Shown: piece after piece, positions 16,791 through 25,839 of the stretch
Layout of the letters: each line of letters starts with the position of its first letter
Position numbering within the stretch: the first letter of the stretch is position 1
NCBI RefSeq assembly: GCF_042679605.1
Contig: NZ_JBHTMU010000005.1
Span: 62,001-126,000, forward strand
Length of the DNA: 64,000 nt
Source: Litorisediminicola beolgyonensis
Lineage (GTDB): Bacteria > Pseudomonadota > Alphaproteobacteria > Rhodobacterales > Rhodobacteraceae
Direction of reading: 5' to 3'
Translations under genes and position numbers: made by a program
The notes under the pieces: model-generated
Database searches by the model: none
Seen by the model: only the letters and a program-made list of their open reading frames with translations
Told to the model about the DNA's origin: nothing

Positions 16791-16940
16791 ATGTTAGGAA
16801 TTTTTGCGAAGAGCTTCGCCACGGCAACGCGGCTCGACAGCGAGGATCGTCGCGGTCGGCGCCTGGCAGAACCGCAGCGGACCCGTCCCGGTCGGACCTG
16901 GGTGCCGTCGATCTGGACCGAAGGACGTGACGATGATTGA
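16791..16940 (+). CDS. Small basic protein, divergent from LysR gene
   Basis: 49 residues beginning MLGIFAKSFATATRLDSED and ending GRDDD. A good ribosome-binding site, AAAGGAGA, lies 6 bp upstream of the ATG. The protein has a short amphipathic start and an arginine/proline-rich body; no family recognised. Its stop codon overlaps the next small ORF by 8 bp (ATGATTGA). Position suggests control by the neighbouring LysR regulator. The strong Shine-Dalgarno is the main support. Confidence 0.55.
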   Translation: MLGIFAKSFATATRLDSEDRRGRRLAEPQRTRPGRTWVPSIWTEGRDDD

Positions 16941-17058
16941 TCTCGGTCTGCGCCATGTCGCCGAGCAGCTTGGCCGCTGTCTCGACGCGGCAGAGGACTG
17001 GCGACACGGGCATCCGAGACCCCGGCGGACCATGCCGCGGATCAGGGCGGCGCGCTAA
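16933..17058 (+). CDS. Small arginine-rich protein overlapping the preceding ORF
   Basis: 41 residues: MIDLGLRHVAEQLGRCLDA followed by a basic tail ending RIRAAR. It starts inside the last codons of the 49-residue ORF (8-bp overlap), typical of translational coupling. The first half is an amphipathic helix and the second half is strongly basic. It is loosely reminiscent of short DUF1127-type proteins, but the diagnostic core of that family is not visible, so no family is assigned. Confidence 0.45.
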   Translation: MIDLGLRHVAEQLGRCLDAAEDWRHGHPRPRRTMPRIRAAR

Positions 17059-17132
17059 CTCTTGCCGCGCCCGGGTGTCTGCCGATCCAGTAAGCCAAGA
17101 GGGCGCACGCGGCCCGTCGAGCCCCGTGCGTC

Positions 17133-18725
17133 CTATCCGGCCGGAGACAGAGCCGCCGAAATCAGCGTCCTCGTATACTCGGTCTGAGGACGCTCGAAGA
17201 TGTCAGACGTCTCGCCGGCCTCGACCACATCCCCCTGCTTCATCACGATCACCTTGTGACTCATGGCGCGCACGACCTTGAGGTCGTGGCTGATGAAGAG
17301 ATAGGCGAGGTCGTATTTCCTCTGCAGATTTCGAAGCAGGTTCACGATCTGGACCTGCACCGTCATGTCGAGCGCCGATGTCGGCTCGTCGAGCACGACG
17401 AGGCGCGGCCGCAGCACCATGGCGCGCGCAATCGCGATGCGCTGGCGCTGACCGCCGGAAAACTCGTGGGGATAGCGGTGCATGGTCGCGGGATCGAGAC
17501 CGACCTCCTGCATCACCTCGACCACATGGTCCTTGGAAATGCGGCCGTCTGGCGAGCCGTGAACGCCCAGGCCTTCCGAGATGATCTGTTCGCATGTCAT
17601 CCGCGGTGACAGCGATCCGAAGGGGTCCTGGAAGACGATCTGCATCTCCGAGCGCAGGCGGCGGAGTTCGCTGGTCGACCAGGATCGGACGTCCTGGCCG
17701 CGATAGGTGATGCCGCCTTCGGACTGGATCAGCCGCATGATCGCCAGCGCCAGCGTCGTCTTTCCAGAGCCCGACTCGCCCACGATGCCGATGGTCTCAC
17801 CGGCGCGGACCGCGATGCTCGCGTCGTTCACCGCTTTCACATAGCCGACGGTGCGTTTCAGGAGACCCTTCTGGATCGGGAACCAGATCTTCAGGTTATC
17901 GGTGCGCGCAACCTCTTCCGCGCCCGCCTTGACCGGCTCGGGTGTGCCGGTCGATTCCGCTTCGAGGAGCATCTGGGTGTAGGGATGCTGGGGGTTGGCG
18001 AAGATCTCGGCGGTGGGGCCGGTTTCGACGATCTCGCCGTTCTTCATCACGCAAACCCGGTCGGCGATGCGCCGCACGATCCCGAGGTCATGGGTGATGA
18101 AGAGAAGGCTCATGCCCTCGGCCTGCTTGAGCTCAGCCAGAAGCTCGAGGATCTGCGCCTGGATGGTGACGTCGAGCGCTGTCGTCGGCTCGTCCGCGAT
18201 CAGAAGCTCCGGCCCGTTGGCGAGCGCCATCGCGATCATCACGCGCTGCCGCTGCCCGCCGGACAGCTCGTGCGGATAGGCGGTCAGGCGGCTTTCGGGA
18301 TCGCGGATGCCGACCTTGTGGAGAAGCTCGAGAATGCGCTCCCGCGCGGCGGCCCCGCTCAGGCCTTGGTGCAAGAGCAGGCTTTCGGCCAGCTGCTTCT
18401 CGAGCGTGTGGAGCGGGTTCAGCGACGTCATCGGCTCCTGGAAGATGAAGCTGATATCGTTGCCGCGCACCTTGCGCAGCTGCGCCTCGCTGGCGCCGAT
18501 CATCTCCTGTCCCGAATAGGTCACGGAGCCGGTGACCTTGGCCGAGGGCCCCAGCAGCTGCACGGTCGACAGCGCCGAGACGGATTTGCCCGAGCCGGAT
18601 TCGCCCACCAGAGCGACGGTCTCGCCCTTGTCGATATGGAAGGACACGCCGCGGACGGCCTCGGTCGTGGCACCGTCCTGCGTGAAGGAGACACGCAGGT
18701 CGCGGACGTCGAGCACTCGGGTCAT
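17133..18725 (-). CDS. yejF: Peptide ABC transporter, fused double ATPase
   Basis: 530 residues with two complete ABC ATPase domains. The Walker A motifs are GESGSGKSVSALS (near residue 40) and GESGSGKTTLALA (near 320); each half has an LSGGQRQR or FSGGQRQR signature and a LLIADEPTT or LVVLDEPTS Walker B. This two-in-one architecture is characteristic of YejF and powers the YejABE importer for peptides (microcin C in E. coli). It is the last gene of the yejABEF operon, 31 bp after yejE. Confidence 0.95.
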   Translation of the reverse strand: MTRVLDVRDLRVSFTQDGATTEAVRGVSFHIDKGETVALVGESGSGKSVSALSTVQLLGPSAKVTGSVTYSGQEMIGASEAQLRKVRGNDISFIFQEPMTSLNPLHTLEKQLAESLLLHQGLSGAAARERILELLHKVGIRDPESRLTAYPHELSGGQRQRVMIAMALANGPELLIADEPTTALDVTIQAQILELLAELKQAEGMSLLFITHDLGIVRRIADRVCVMKNGEIVETGPTAEIFANPQHPYTQMLLEAESTGTPEPVKAGAEEVARTDNLKIWFPIQKGLLKRTVGYVKAVNDASIAVRAGETIGIVGESGSGKTTLALAIMRLIQSEGGITYRGQDVRSWSTSELRRLRSEMQIVFQDPFGSLSPRMTCEQIISEGLGVHGSPDGRISKDHVVEVMQEVGLDPATMHRYPHEFSGGQRQRIAIARAMVLRPRLVVLDEPTSALDMTVQVQIVNLLRNLQRKYDLAYLFISHDLKVVRAMSHKVIVMKQGDVVEAGETSDIFERPQTEYTRTLISAALSPAG

Positions 18726-18756
18726 GCGACCTCTCTGGTCGAGGGGGACGGACGGG

Positions 18757-19947
18757 TCACGAGAAGGTCTTCCGCGGATCGAACGCGTCGCGGACGCCTT
18801 CGAAGATGAACACGAGAAGCGACAGCATGACCGCGAAGACGGTGAAGGCGGTGAAGGCCAGCCACGGCGCCTGGAGGTTCTGCTTGGCCTGCAGCGTCAG
18901 CTCGCCCAGCGACGGGGCCGAGGAGGGCAGGCCGAAGCCCAGGAAGTCGAGGCCCGCGAGGGTCGAGATCGTGCCGGTGACGATGAAGGGCAGCATGGTG
19001 ACGGTGGCGACCATCGCGTTCGGCAGCATGTGGCGGAACATGATCTTCCAGTTCGACACGCCGAGCGCCTTGGCCGCGCGGACATATTCGAGGTTCCGGG
19101 CACGCAGGAACTCGGCGCGGACTACGCCGACCAGCGCCACCCAGCCGAAGAGCACGGTGAGCGCGACGAGAAGCCAGAAGGATCGGCCGAGGATCGCGAA
19201 GAGGATGATGATGATGTAGAGCGACGGTGTCGCCGACCAGATCTCGATGATGCGCTGGAAGATCAGGTCGACCCAGCCGCCGAAGAAGCCCTGCACGGCG
19301 CCCGCGACGATCCCGATGACCGATGAGAGCACCGTCACGATCAGCGTGAAGAGGATCGAGAGCCGGAAGCCGTAGATCACCCGCGCGAGCACGTCGCGCT
19401 TGGTGTCGTCGGTGCCCAGAAGGTTCTGTCCGTTGGGGGGCAGGGGGGCCGCGCCGGGACGGTCGACGGGCGTGGTGTAGCTGTAGGGAATCGGCGGCCA
19501 GAGCATCCAGCCCTTCTCGAACTCGGGGTCCTCGATCTCTCCGGCCTGCGCGGCGGCGATCAGCTCGTCGGGGATGTCGAAGCAATCGACCAGCCCGCCG
19601 GTCTCGATCAGGCATTTGACCTCGGGGTCGCGATAGGCGGCCTCGGTGCGGAAATCGCCGCCGAAATCCGTCTCGGCGTAGAACGAGAAGATCGGCATCC
19701 TGAGTTCGCCGCGATAGCTCACGAGGATCGGTTTGTCGTTGGCGAGGAACTCGGCAAAGAGCGACAGTCCGAACAGGAGCGCAAAGATCCAGAGCGACCA
19801 GAAGGCGCGGCGGTTCTTCTTGAAGTTCCGCCAGCGCCGCTGGTTTAGCGGCGAGAGCGCGAAGCGGCCGCGCGGCGGCTCGGGCGCGACGGGCATGCCC
19901 GGCATAGGTTCGGGGATGACGTTGTTGGGCTGCGGATCGGCCACCAT
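18757..19947 (-). CDS. yejE: Peptide ABC transporter permease YejE
   Basis: A 396-residue inner-membrane permease. A proline-rich cytoplasmic start leads into the first helix (FWSLWIFALLFGLSLFAEF), then a large periplasmic insert with the NLLGTDDTKRDVLARVIYG motif. BPD_transp helices follow, with the EAA-type loop RAEFLRARNLEYVRAAKALG. The ATG at 19945-19947 leaves 4 bp after the yejB stop. It pairs with YejB to form the membrane channel. Confidence 0.94.
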   Translation of the reverse strand: MVADPQPNNVIPEPMPGMPVAPEPPRGRFALSPLNQRRWRNFKKNRRAFWSLWIFALLFGLSLFAEFLANDKPILVSYRGELRMPIFSFYAETDFGGDFRTEAAYRDPEVKCLIETGGLVDCFDIPDELIAAAQAGEIEDPEFEKGWMLWPPIPYSYTTPVDRPGAAPLPPNGQNLLGTDDTKRDVLARVIYGFRLSILFTLIVTVLSSVIGIVAGAVQGFFGGWVDLIFQRIIEIWSATPSLYIIIILFAILGRSFWLLVALTVLFGWVALVGVVRAEFLRARNLEYVRAAKALGVSNWKIMFRHMLPNAMVATVTMLPFIVTGTISTLAGLDFLGFGLPSSAPSLGELTLQAKQNLQAPWLAFTAFTVFAVMLSLLVFIFEGVRDAFDPRKTFS

Positions 19948-19951
19948 CGGC

Positions 19952-21037
19952 TCAGCCCTCCCGCTTCTCGAAGTCGATGCGCGGATCGACGAGGACATAC
20001 ATCAGGTCCGACAGGATCCCGACGACCAGGCCGATCAGGCCGAAGATGAAGAGCGTGCCGAAGATCACCGGGTAGTCGCGCGCGACCGCGGCCTCGAAGC
20101 CCAGACGCCCCAGCCCGTCGAGCGAGAAGATCGTCTCGATGATCAGCGAGCCCGAGAAGAAGACGCCGATGAAGACCGCCGGGAAGCCCGCGATCACGAT
20201 CAGCATCGCGTTGCGGAAGATGTGACCGTAAAGGACGCGATGCTCGCTCAGGCCCTTGGCGCGAGCGGTCATCACGTATTGCTTCTTGATCTCGTCGAGG
20301 AAGCTGTTCTTCGTCAGAAGCGTCAGCGTCGCGAAGGCCGAGATGGTCGAGGCGAAGACCGGCAGCGCGATGTGCCAGAAATAGTCGCCGATCTTGCCCA
20401 GAAGCGACAGCTGGTCCCAGTTGTCCGAGGTCAGTCCCCGCAGCGGGAAGATCTGGAAGTAGGAGCCGCCCGCGAAGAGCACCAAGAGCAGGATCGCGAA
20501 GAGAAATCCGGGGATCGCGTAGGCCACGATGATCACGCCCGAGGTCCATGTGTCGAAGCTCGTGCCGTCGGTGACGGCCTTGCGGATGCCGAGCGGGATC
20601 GAGACGATATAGGCGATGATCGTCGACCAGAGACCGAGTGAGATCGAGACGGGCATCTTCTCGAGCACCAGATCGGTCACCGAGATCGAGCGGAAATAGC
20701 TCTCGCCGAAATCGAGGCGCATGTAGTTCCACATCATGCCGAGGAAGCGCTCGAGCGGCGGTTTGTCGAAGCCGAACTCGCGTTCCAGCTCGGCGATGAA
20801 ATCGGGCGGAAGGCCGCGCGCCCCGGCATAGTCGTCCGAGGCCCCGCCGCTGCCGCCGCCACCCTCGGCGCCGCCGCCGGCGATGCCCTGGAAGACGTCG
20901 CCCTCGCCCTGGACCTGCGCAATGATCTGCTCGATCGGTCCACCGGGCACGAATTGCACCAGCGCGAAGTTGATCACCATGATGCCGAGCAACGTGGGGA
21001 TGATCAGCAGCAAGCGGCGAAGGATATACGCGCCCAT
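19952..21037 (-). CDS. yejB: Peptide ABC transporter permease YejB
   Basis: A 361-residue permease with a first helix YILRRLLLIIPTLLGIM, the FVPGGPIEQ motif, a periplasmic loop containing a glycine-rich patch (about 48-62), and later BPD_transp helices with KKQYVMTARAKGLSEHRVL as coupling loop. It follows yejA after 25 bp and precedes yejE by 4 bp, consistent with one operon. Confidence 0.95.
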   Translation of the reverse strand: MGAYILRRLLLIIPTLLGIMVINFALVQFVPGGPIEQIIAQVQGEGDVFQGIAGGGAEGGGGSGGASDDYAGARGLPPDFIAELEREFGFDKPPLERFLGMMWNYMRLDFGESYFRSISVTDLVLEKMPVSISLGLWSTIIAYIVSIPLGIRKAVTDGTSFDTWTSGVIIVAYAIPGFLFAILLLVLFAGGSYFQIFPLRGLTSDNWDQLSLLGKIGDYFWHIALPVFASTISAFATLTLLTKNSFLDEIKKQYVMTARAKGLSEHRVLYGHIFRNAMLIVIAGFPAVFIGVFFSGSLIIETIFSLDGLGRLGFEAAVARDYPVIFGTLFIFGLIGLVVGILSDLMYVLVDPRIDFEKREG

Positions 21038-21062
21038 GACGGTCCTTTTCGGATGATCGGGC

Positions 21063-22976
21063 TCAGAACGCGCCCGCGGCTTCGAGCGCTTGGGCCTTGT
21101 CGGCGTCCCACCACCAGATGCTCACCTCACCCATGCCATAGGGCGGGGGGGTATCGCCATAGGGTCGGCCGAAAACATCGAAATAGGCGATGGTGTGCGA
21201 GCCTTTGTACCATTGCGGCACCCAGTAGTGATTGGCGCGCATCACCCGGTCGAGCGCATGGACCGCGGTGGTCAGCGCCTCGCGGCTTTCGGCCTTGGCG
21301 ATGGTGTCGATCAGGCTGTCGATGGCCGGATCGGCGATGCCCGCGATATTGGCGGAGCCGTCGACCGTGGCGCTCTCGGAGCCGAAGATCGAGCGCAGCT
21401 CGTCGCCGGGGGTCGACGACATGGCGTAGCGGCGCACGGTCACGTCGAAATCGAAGACCTTCTCGCGCTCGCTGGCCTCGGCATTGTCCACGCGGGTCAT
21501 CTTGGCCTCGACGCCCAGACGTTTGAGGTTGTCGACATAGGGGTTGATGATCCGGTCGAAGCCCGGCGCGTCGTTCAGGATCTCGACGCTCAGGACCTTG
21601 CCGTCCTTGCGGCGGAGCCCGTCATCTCCGACCTCCCAACCGGCCTCTTCCAGAAGCCGCCCGGCGGCGCGGAGGGTCTTGCGGTCACCCAGGTCCGAGG
21701 CGCTGCTCGTGGGCGGCACAAAGGCCTCTTCGGTGAAGACGCTCTCGGGGATCTGGCCGCGCAGCGGCTCCAGCAGGGCAAGCTCGTCCTCGGAGGGCAT
21801 GCCTTCGGCCTGCAGCACGTCGGAGTTTTCCCAGAAGGAATTGGTGCGCTCGTAGGTGCCGTAGAAGAGGCTCTCGTTCGACCATTCGAAGTTGAAGACC
21901 ATGCCCAGGGCCTCGCGGACGCGCGGATCCTGGAAGGTCTCGCGGCGGAGGTTGAACCAGAAGCCCTGCGTGCCCGCGGGCCGCCCGTCGTCCAGAACCT
22001 CCTGCTTCACCCAGCCCTTGTCGATGGCCGGGAAGTCATAGCCGGTGGCCCAGATCTTCGACTGGTATTCCTCGCGGAAGAGATAGGCGCCCGCCTTGAA
22101 GGCCTCGAAGGCGGTGGTGTAGTCGGCGAAATACTCGATCTTGATCTCGTCGAAATTGTTCTGGCCCACGTTCACGGGCAGATCCTTGGCCCAGTAATCG
22201 TCGCGCCGCTTGTAGGACACCGAGCGGCCCGGATCGACCGAGAGCAGCTCGTATTCGCCCGAGCCCATCGGCGGCTCGAGGCTCGACTCGGTGAAATCGA
22301 CCTCGTCGTAATAGGCCTTGGACAGGATCGGCAGGCCGCCCGCGGTCATCAGAAGCTCGCGAAGCGGGCCTTCGGGGTTGAAAGTGAACTTGACGGTGTG
22401 GGGATCGAGCGCCTCGACCGTCTGGAAATCCTTCAGCGCCACGCGATAGGCGGGCTGGCCCTTTTCGAGGAGCGTGTTGAAGGTGAAGACGACGTCCTCG
22501 GCGGTGACCGGCGATCCGTCGCGGAACATCGCCTCGGGGCGCATGTGGAAGATCACCCATTCGCGGCTTTCGGGATATTCCACCGTATGCGCGACCAGCC
22601 CGTACATCGAATCCGGCTCGTCGAGATTACCGGTCATCAGCGTGTCGTAGAAAATCGTCGAGAGCGCCGCCGCGTTGCCTTTGAGGATGTAGGGCGTGAG
22701 GCTGTCGAAAGTCCCGAAGGCCCAGGTCGAGAACGTCCCGCCCTTGGGGGCGTCGGGGTTCACATAGTCGAAATGCGGGAAGTCGGCCTCGTATTTCAGC
22801 TCGCCGAAGGACGAGATGCCGTGGCTTTCGATAATCGTCTCTTGGCTTTCCGCCCGGACCATCGTGGCCGCGACGGCCAGGCCGAGGGCAAAGAGCGATA
22901 TCAGGAAGAGACGCCAGGTCTGAGGGGCGGTCGTGGCGTGGGCGCGGGCCCTCGCGCGGGCGCGGGTCTGCATCAT
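21063..22976 (-). CDS. yejA: Periplasmic peptide-binding protein YejA
   Basis: A 637-residue extracellular solute-binding protein of family 5. The signal peptide has a long arginine-rich n-region (RARARARAHATTAPQTWR), a hydrophobic core, and a likely cleavage after VRA, before ESQETIIESHGISSFG. The mature domain has the family 5 features (YVNPDAPKGGTFSTW, VTAEDVVFTFNTLLEKG, GFWFNLRRETFQDPRVREAL). The start was set at the ATG pair 22971-22976, behind GGGAAG. It delivers oligopeptides to YejBEF and is first in the operon. Confidence 0.94.
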   Translation of the reverse strand: MMQTRARARARAHATTAPQTWRLFLISLFALGLAVAATMVRAESQETIIESHGISSFGELKYEADFPHFDYVNPDAPKGGTFSTWAFGTFDSLTPYILKGNAAALSTIFYDTLMTGNLDEPDSMYGLVAHTVEYPESREWVIFHMRPEAMFRDGSPVTAEDVVFTFNTLLEKGQPAYRVALKDFQTVEALDPHTVKFTFNPEGPLRELLMTAGGLPILSKAYYDEVDFTESSLEPPMGSGEYELLSVDPGRSVSYKRRDDYWAKDLPVNVGQNNFDEIKIEYFADYTTAFEAFKAGAYLFREEYQSKIWATGYDFPAIDKGWVKQEVLDDGRPAGTQGFWFNLRRETFQDPRVREALGMVFNFEWSNESLFYGTYERTNSFWENSDVLQAEGMPSEDELALLEPLRGQIPESVFTEEAFVPPTSSASDLGDRKTLRAAGRLLEEAGWEVGDDGLRRKDGKVLSVEILNDAPGFDRIINPYVDNLKRLGVEAKMTRVDNAEASEREKVFDFDVTVRRYAMSSTPGDELRSIFGSESATVDGSANIAGIADPAIDSLIDTIAKAESREALTTAVHALDRVMRANHYWVPQWYKGSHTIAYFDVFGRPYGDTPPPYGMGEVSIWWWDADKAQALEAAGAF

Positions 22977-23100
22977 GGTCTTCCCTTTTGTCAGCTCGAT
23001 CATCCTTCTGCGGATGTAAGCTAAGAGGGCGGACGCGCCATGTTCAAGTTGAGTCTGCGTGATCGGGCCGTAACCAGCCTGCAATCTATCTAGGGGCTCC

Positions 23101-23131
23101 AAAACGCATCGGGCCGCCCGAAGGCGGCCCG
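23101..23131 (-). terminator. Hairpin terminator downstream of cytochrome c gene
   Basis: CGGGCCGCC and GGCGGCCCG form a 9-bp GC stem with a four-base loop (TTCG on the minus strand) and a short T run (TTTT) after it. It begins about 28 bp after the cytochrome stop and separates that gene from yejA, whose start is 125 bp further on. Confidence 0.65.
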
Positions 23132-23158
23132 GTCTCGATCCGAAATCTTCTCGCGGGC

Positions 23159-23683
23159 TCAGCCTCCGGCGTTCTCGAGATAGGCGATCAGGTTGACCCG
23201 ATCCTCGCCGCTCTTCAGGCCACCGAAGCTCATGGTGGTGCCGGAGGCGTAGCCGCCCGGGTTCTCGAGGAAGTGGAAGAGATTCTCGGGCGTCCAGACA
23301 TCGGCGGCCTGCGACAGCGCGCCGGAATAGCTGAAGCCACTCACCGCGCCGACATCGCGACCGACCACGCCATCGAGATGCGGGCCAACGGCGTTCGAAC
23401 CGTCGAGCTTGTGGCAGGCGCGGCACTTGCCGAAGACCTTTTCACCAGCGCCGGCATCGGCCGAGGCCCAAAGCGTTTCGAAATCGGCGGGCTCTTCGCT
23501 CTCGCCGCCGCCTTCGCCGCCCTCGTCGACCTCGATCAGGTAGGCGGAGTGCTCTTCGCCCTCGCCATGGCTGTCGCCGCCGACGTGATACACGGTCTCT
23601 GCCACCCATCCGCCGAGAAGAAAGACGAGAAGCGTCCCGCAGAAGCCGCCAATCACCTTGGTGAACGTCATCGTGTCAAACAT
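23159..23683 (-). CDS. Membrane-anchored cytochrome c (c552/CycM type)
   Basis: 174 residues. An N-terminal uncleaved helix (about 10-30; VIGGFCGTLLVFLLGGWVAE) anchors it. A flexible acidic/glycine linker (about 38-65) follows, then a class I cytochrome c domain with heme site CRACH, the PHLDGVVGRDVG loop and an axial methionine in SGTTMSFGG. This layout matches membrane-bound cytochrome c552/cy, which shuttles electrons from the bc1 complex to terminal oxidases. It is divergent from pheA. Confidence 0.92.
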   Translation of the reverse strand: MFDTMTFTKVIGGFCGTLLVFLLGGWVAETVYHVGGDSHGEGEEHSAYLIEVDEGGEGGGESEEPADFETLWASADAGAGEKVFGKCRACHKLDGSNAVGPHLDGVVGRDVGAVSGFSYSGALSQAADVWTPENLFHFLENPGGYASGTTMSFGGLKSGEDRVNLIAYLENAGG

Positions 23684-23812
23684 CGGTCGCCTATCCGTCC
23701 GTAAAGTCCTGTTTGATGCCGGTATCTATTGGTTCCCTTCCCCGCTGGCAAGGTATAGTAGCCGCGACCAAACGCCCGTGCAGCGTCAATCGCGCGGGAA
23801 GGGAGGTCCGTC

Positions 23813-24652
23813 ATGAGCGCCAAACCGAAGATCGCGTTCCAGGGAGAACTCGGCGCCTATTCGCATCAGGCCTGCCGCGTCGCGCGTCCCGACCACGATC
23901 CCGTGCCCTGCCGCACCTTCGAGGACGCGATCCAGGCCTGCCGATCCGGCGAGACAGAGCTGGCGATGCTGCCCGTGGAGAACTCGACCTATGGCCGGGT
24001 GGCGGACATCCACACGCTGCTGCCGCGCTCGGGCCTGCACATCATCGACGAAGCCTTCGTGCGTGTTCACATCAATCTCCTCGGCGTTCCCGGAACCACG
24101 ATCGAGACCGTGGAGCGGGCGATGAGCCACACGGTCCTCCTCGGCCAGTGCCGGAACTTCCTCGCCAAGCACGACATCCATCGCGTGACCGGCGCCGACA
24201 CCGCGGGGTCCGCCAAGATCGTCTCCGAGACCGGCGATCCGGCGCTGGCCGCGCTGGCGGGCGATCTGGCCGCGGAGATCTATGGGCTCGACGTGCTCGC
24301 CCGTCATATCGAGGACGAGGGCAACAACACGACCCGGTTCCTCGTGATGTCGCGCGCGGCCGACATGTCGCGCCGTGGCGCGCATGGCATGCTGACGACC
24401 TTCGTCTTCCAGACCCGCAACATCCCCGCCGCGCTCTACAAGGCGATGGGCGGCTTCGCGACCAATGGCGTCAACATGACCAAGCTCGAGAGCTACATGG
24501 TCGGCGGCAGCTTCGAGGCGTCGCAATTCTACGCGGACATCGAAGGCCACCCCGAGGACGAGGGTGTCCGACTGGCCTTCGAGGAGCTCGACTACTTCAC
24601 CGACATGCTCGAGATCCTCGGCACCTATCCCCGCGATCCGCGCCGGGACTGA
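23813..24652 (+). CDS. pheA: Prephenate dehydratase
   Basis: A 279-residue monofunctional enzyme with no chorismate mutase domain. The catalytic domain (1-180) opens with IAFQGELGAYSHQA and contains the TRF motif (NNTTRFLVM). The C-terminal ACT domain (about 195-270) has the regulatory ESxM-type motif (KLESYMVGG) for phenylalanine feedback. It converts prephenate to phenylpyruvate. The end overlaps the convergent DUF3253 gene by 28 bp. Confidence 0.96.
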   Translation: MSAKPKIAFQGELGAYSHQACRVARPDHDPVPCRTFEDAIQACRSGETELAMLPVENSTYGRVADIHTLLPRSGLHIIDEAFVRVHINLLGVPGTTIETVERAMSHTVLLGQCRNFLAKHDIHRVTGADTAGSAKIVSETGDPALAALAGDLAAEIYGLDVLARHIEDEGNNTTRFLVMSRAADMSRRGAHGMLTTFVFQTRNIPAALYKAMGGFATNGVNMTKLESYMVGGSFEASQFYADIEGHPEDEGVRLAFEELDYFTDMLEILGTYPRDPRRD

Positions 24653-24891
24653 GGCGATGCGTCGGTCCTGAGCGACAGCCGGATCGGTCCCTTGGCAGTC
24701 TCCGGATCGACCGGCTGCCCTTTCTGCGTCGCCTCAAGGGGAAGGCCCGCCGCCACGCGGCGAATCTCGGGCATCAGAGGGCGCCAGTCCGACGACAGCG
24801 CCCTTGCCGCCTCGGAGGGGCAGAAGCTCTTCCCGGGCCCGCGCGAACGGGCCAATGCCATCAACGTCTGGGAAATCTCCGCGTCGGTCAT
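24625..24891 (-). CDS. DUF3253 small protein
   Basis: 88 residues with the DUF3253 pattern (RGPGKSFCPSEAARALS, DWRPLMPEIRRVAAGL, KGPIRLSLR). The fold is a small winged-helix-like domain; function unknown. The start was placed at ATG 24889-24891; a TTG three codons upstream is possible. It overlaps the 3' end of pheA on the opposite strand and is divergent from the zinc metallopeptidase gene. Confidence 0.8.
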   Translation of the reverse strand: MTDAEISQTLMALARSRGPGKSFCPSEAARALSSDWRPLMPEIRRVAAGLPLEATQKGQPVDPETAKGPIRLSLRTDASPQSRRGSRG

Positions 24892-24992
24892 TGCCGACAA
24901 GGTAGCAGGTCACCCTCAGCGAACCAGTTTCTCGCCTCAGAAGCGACGTCACGCTATATAAGGCGGACGCGTTCAGAAGCGGAGGGTGCGAG

Positions 24993-25835
24993 ATGCGGTT
25001 GCGTGGGGTTAGACGAAGCTCGAATATCGAAGACCGCCGCCGCATGGGCGGAGGCGCGCGGGTCGGAGGGATCGGCGGCGTCGGTCTCCTGATCGTGCTC
25101 GCCGTCGGCTATTTCGCGGGAATCGACGTCACTCCGCTCCTGCAGGGGCTCGACCAGCAATCGGCGCCCACCACGAACCGCACCTTGTCGCCGGACGAAG
25201 AAGAAGCCGGGGCGTTCGCCGCGGCGGTACTCGGGACGACCGAGCAGGTCTGGAACCGCATCCTTCCCGACCAGGCCGGTCTCGAATACACGCCGCCTGT
25301 CCTGGTGCTCTTTTCGGGCACCACCTCGTCGCCGTGCGGCGGCGCGTCCGGAGCCACCGGCCCGTTCTACTGCCCCGCGGATGAGAAAGCCTATCTCGAC
25401 ACAGAGTTCTTCGCGACCATGGCGCGCCAGCTTGGCGCAGGTGGCGATTTCGCCGCCGCCTATGTCATCGCGCATGAGGTCGCCCATCACGTCCAGAACG
25501 AGCTCGGCATCCTGGCCGAGGTCAACCGCTATCGGCAGACCGCAAGCCAAACCGAGGCCAATGCCGCGACCGTGCGGCTCGAGCTGCAGGCCGATTGCAT
25601 CGCCGGGGTCTGGGCGTCCTATGTCGAGGGGCTTCTGGAGCCGGGCGATCTGGACGAAGCGCTGAACGCCGCGCGGCAGATCGGCGACGACACGCTGCAG
25701 AAGCGGGCAGGCCGGGTGCCGCAACCGCATACCTTCACCCATGGAACCTCGGAACAGCGCTCGCGCTGGTTCTCCAACGGGTATAGGAGCGGGGATATCA
25801 ACGACTGCGATACCTTCTCGGCCCGGAGCCTCTGA
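24993..25835 (+). CDS. ypfJ: Neutral zinc metallopeptidase (YpfJ family)
   Basis: 280 residues. A basic N-terminus (RGVRRSSNIEDRRRMGGG) is followed by one transmembrane helix (about 31-45). The periplasmic domain has the HEVAHH zinc site (His161, Glu162, His165) and a downstream ELQADCIAG motif giving the third ligand. The family is annotated as neutral zinc metallopeptidase; substrates are unknown. A TATATA element at 24955-24960 may be its -10 box. The phosphatase gene begins 4 bp after its stop. Confidence 0.9.
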   Translation: MRLRGVRRSSNIEDRRRMGGGARVGGIGGVGLLIVLAVGYFAGIDVTPLLQGLDQQSAPTTNRTLSPDEEEAGAFAAAVLGTTEQVWNRILPDQAGLEYTPPVLVLFSGTTSSPCGGASGATGPFYCPADEKAYLDTEFFATMARQLGAGGDFAAAYVIAHEVAHHVQNELGILAEVNRYRQTASQTEANAATVRLELQADCIAGVWASYVEGLLEPGDLDEALNAARQIGDDTLQKRAGRVPQPHTFTHGTSEQRSRWFSNGYRSGDINDCDTFSARSL

Positions 25836-25839
25836 ACCC

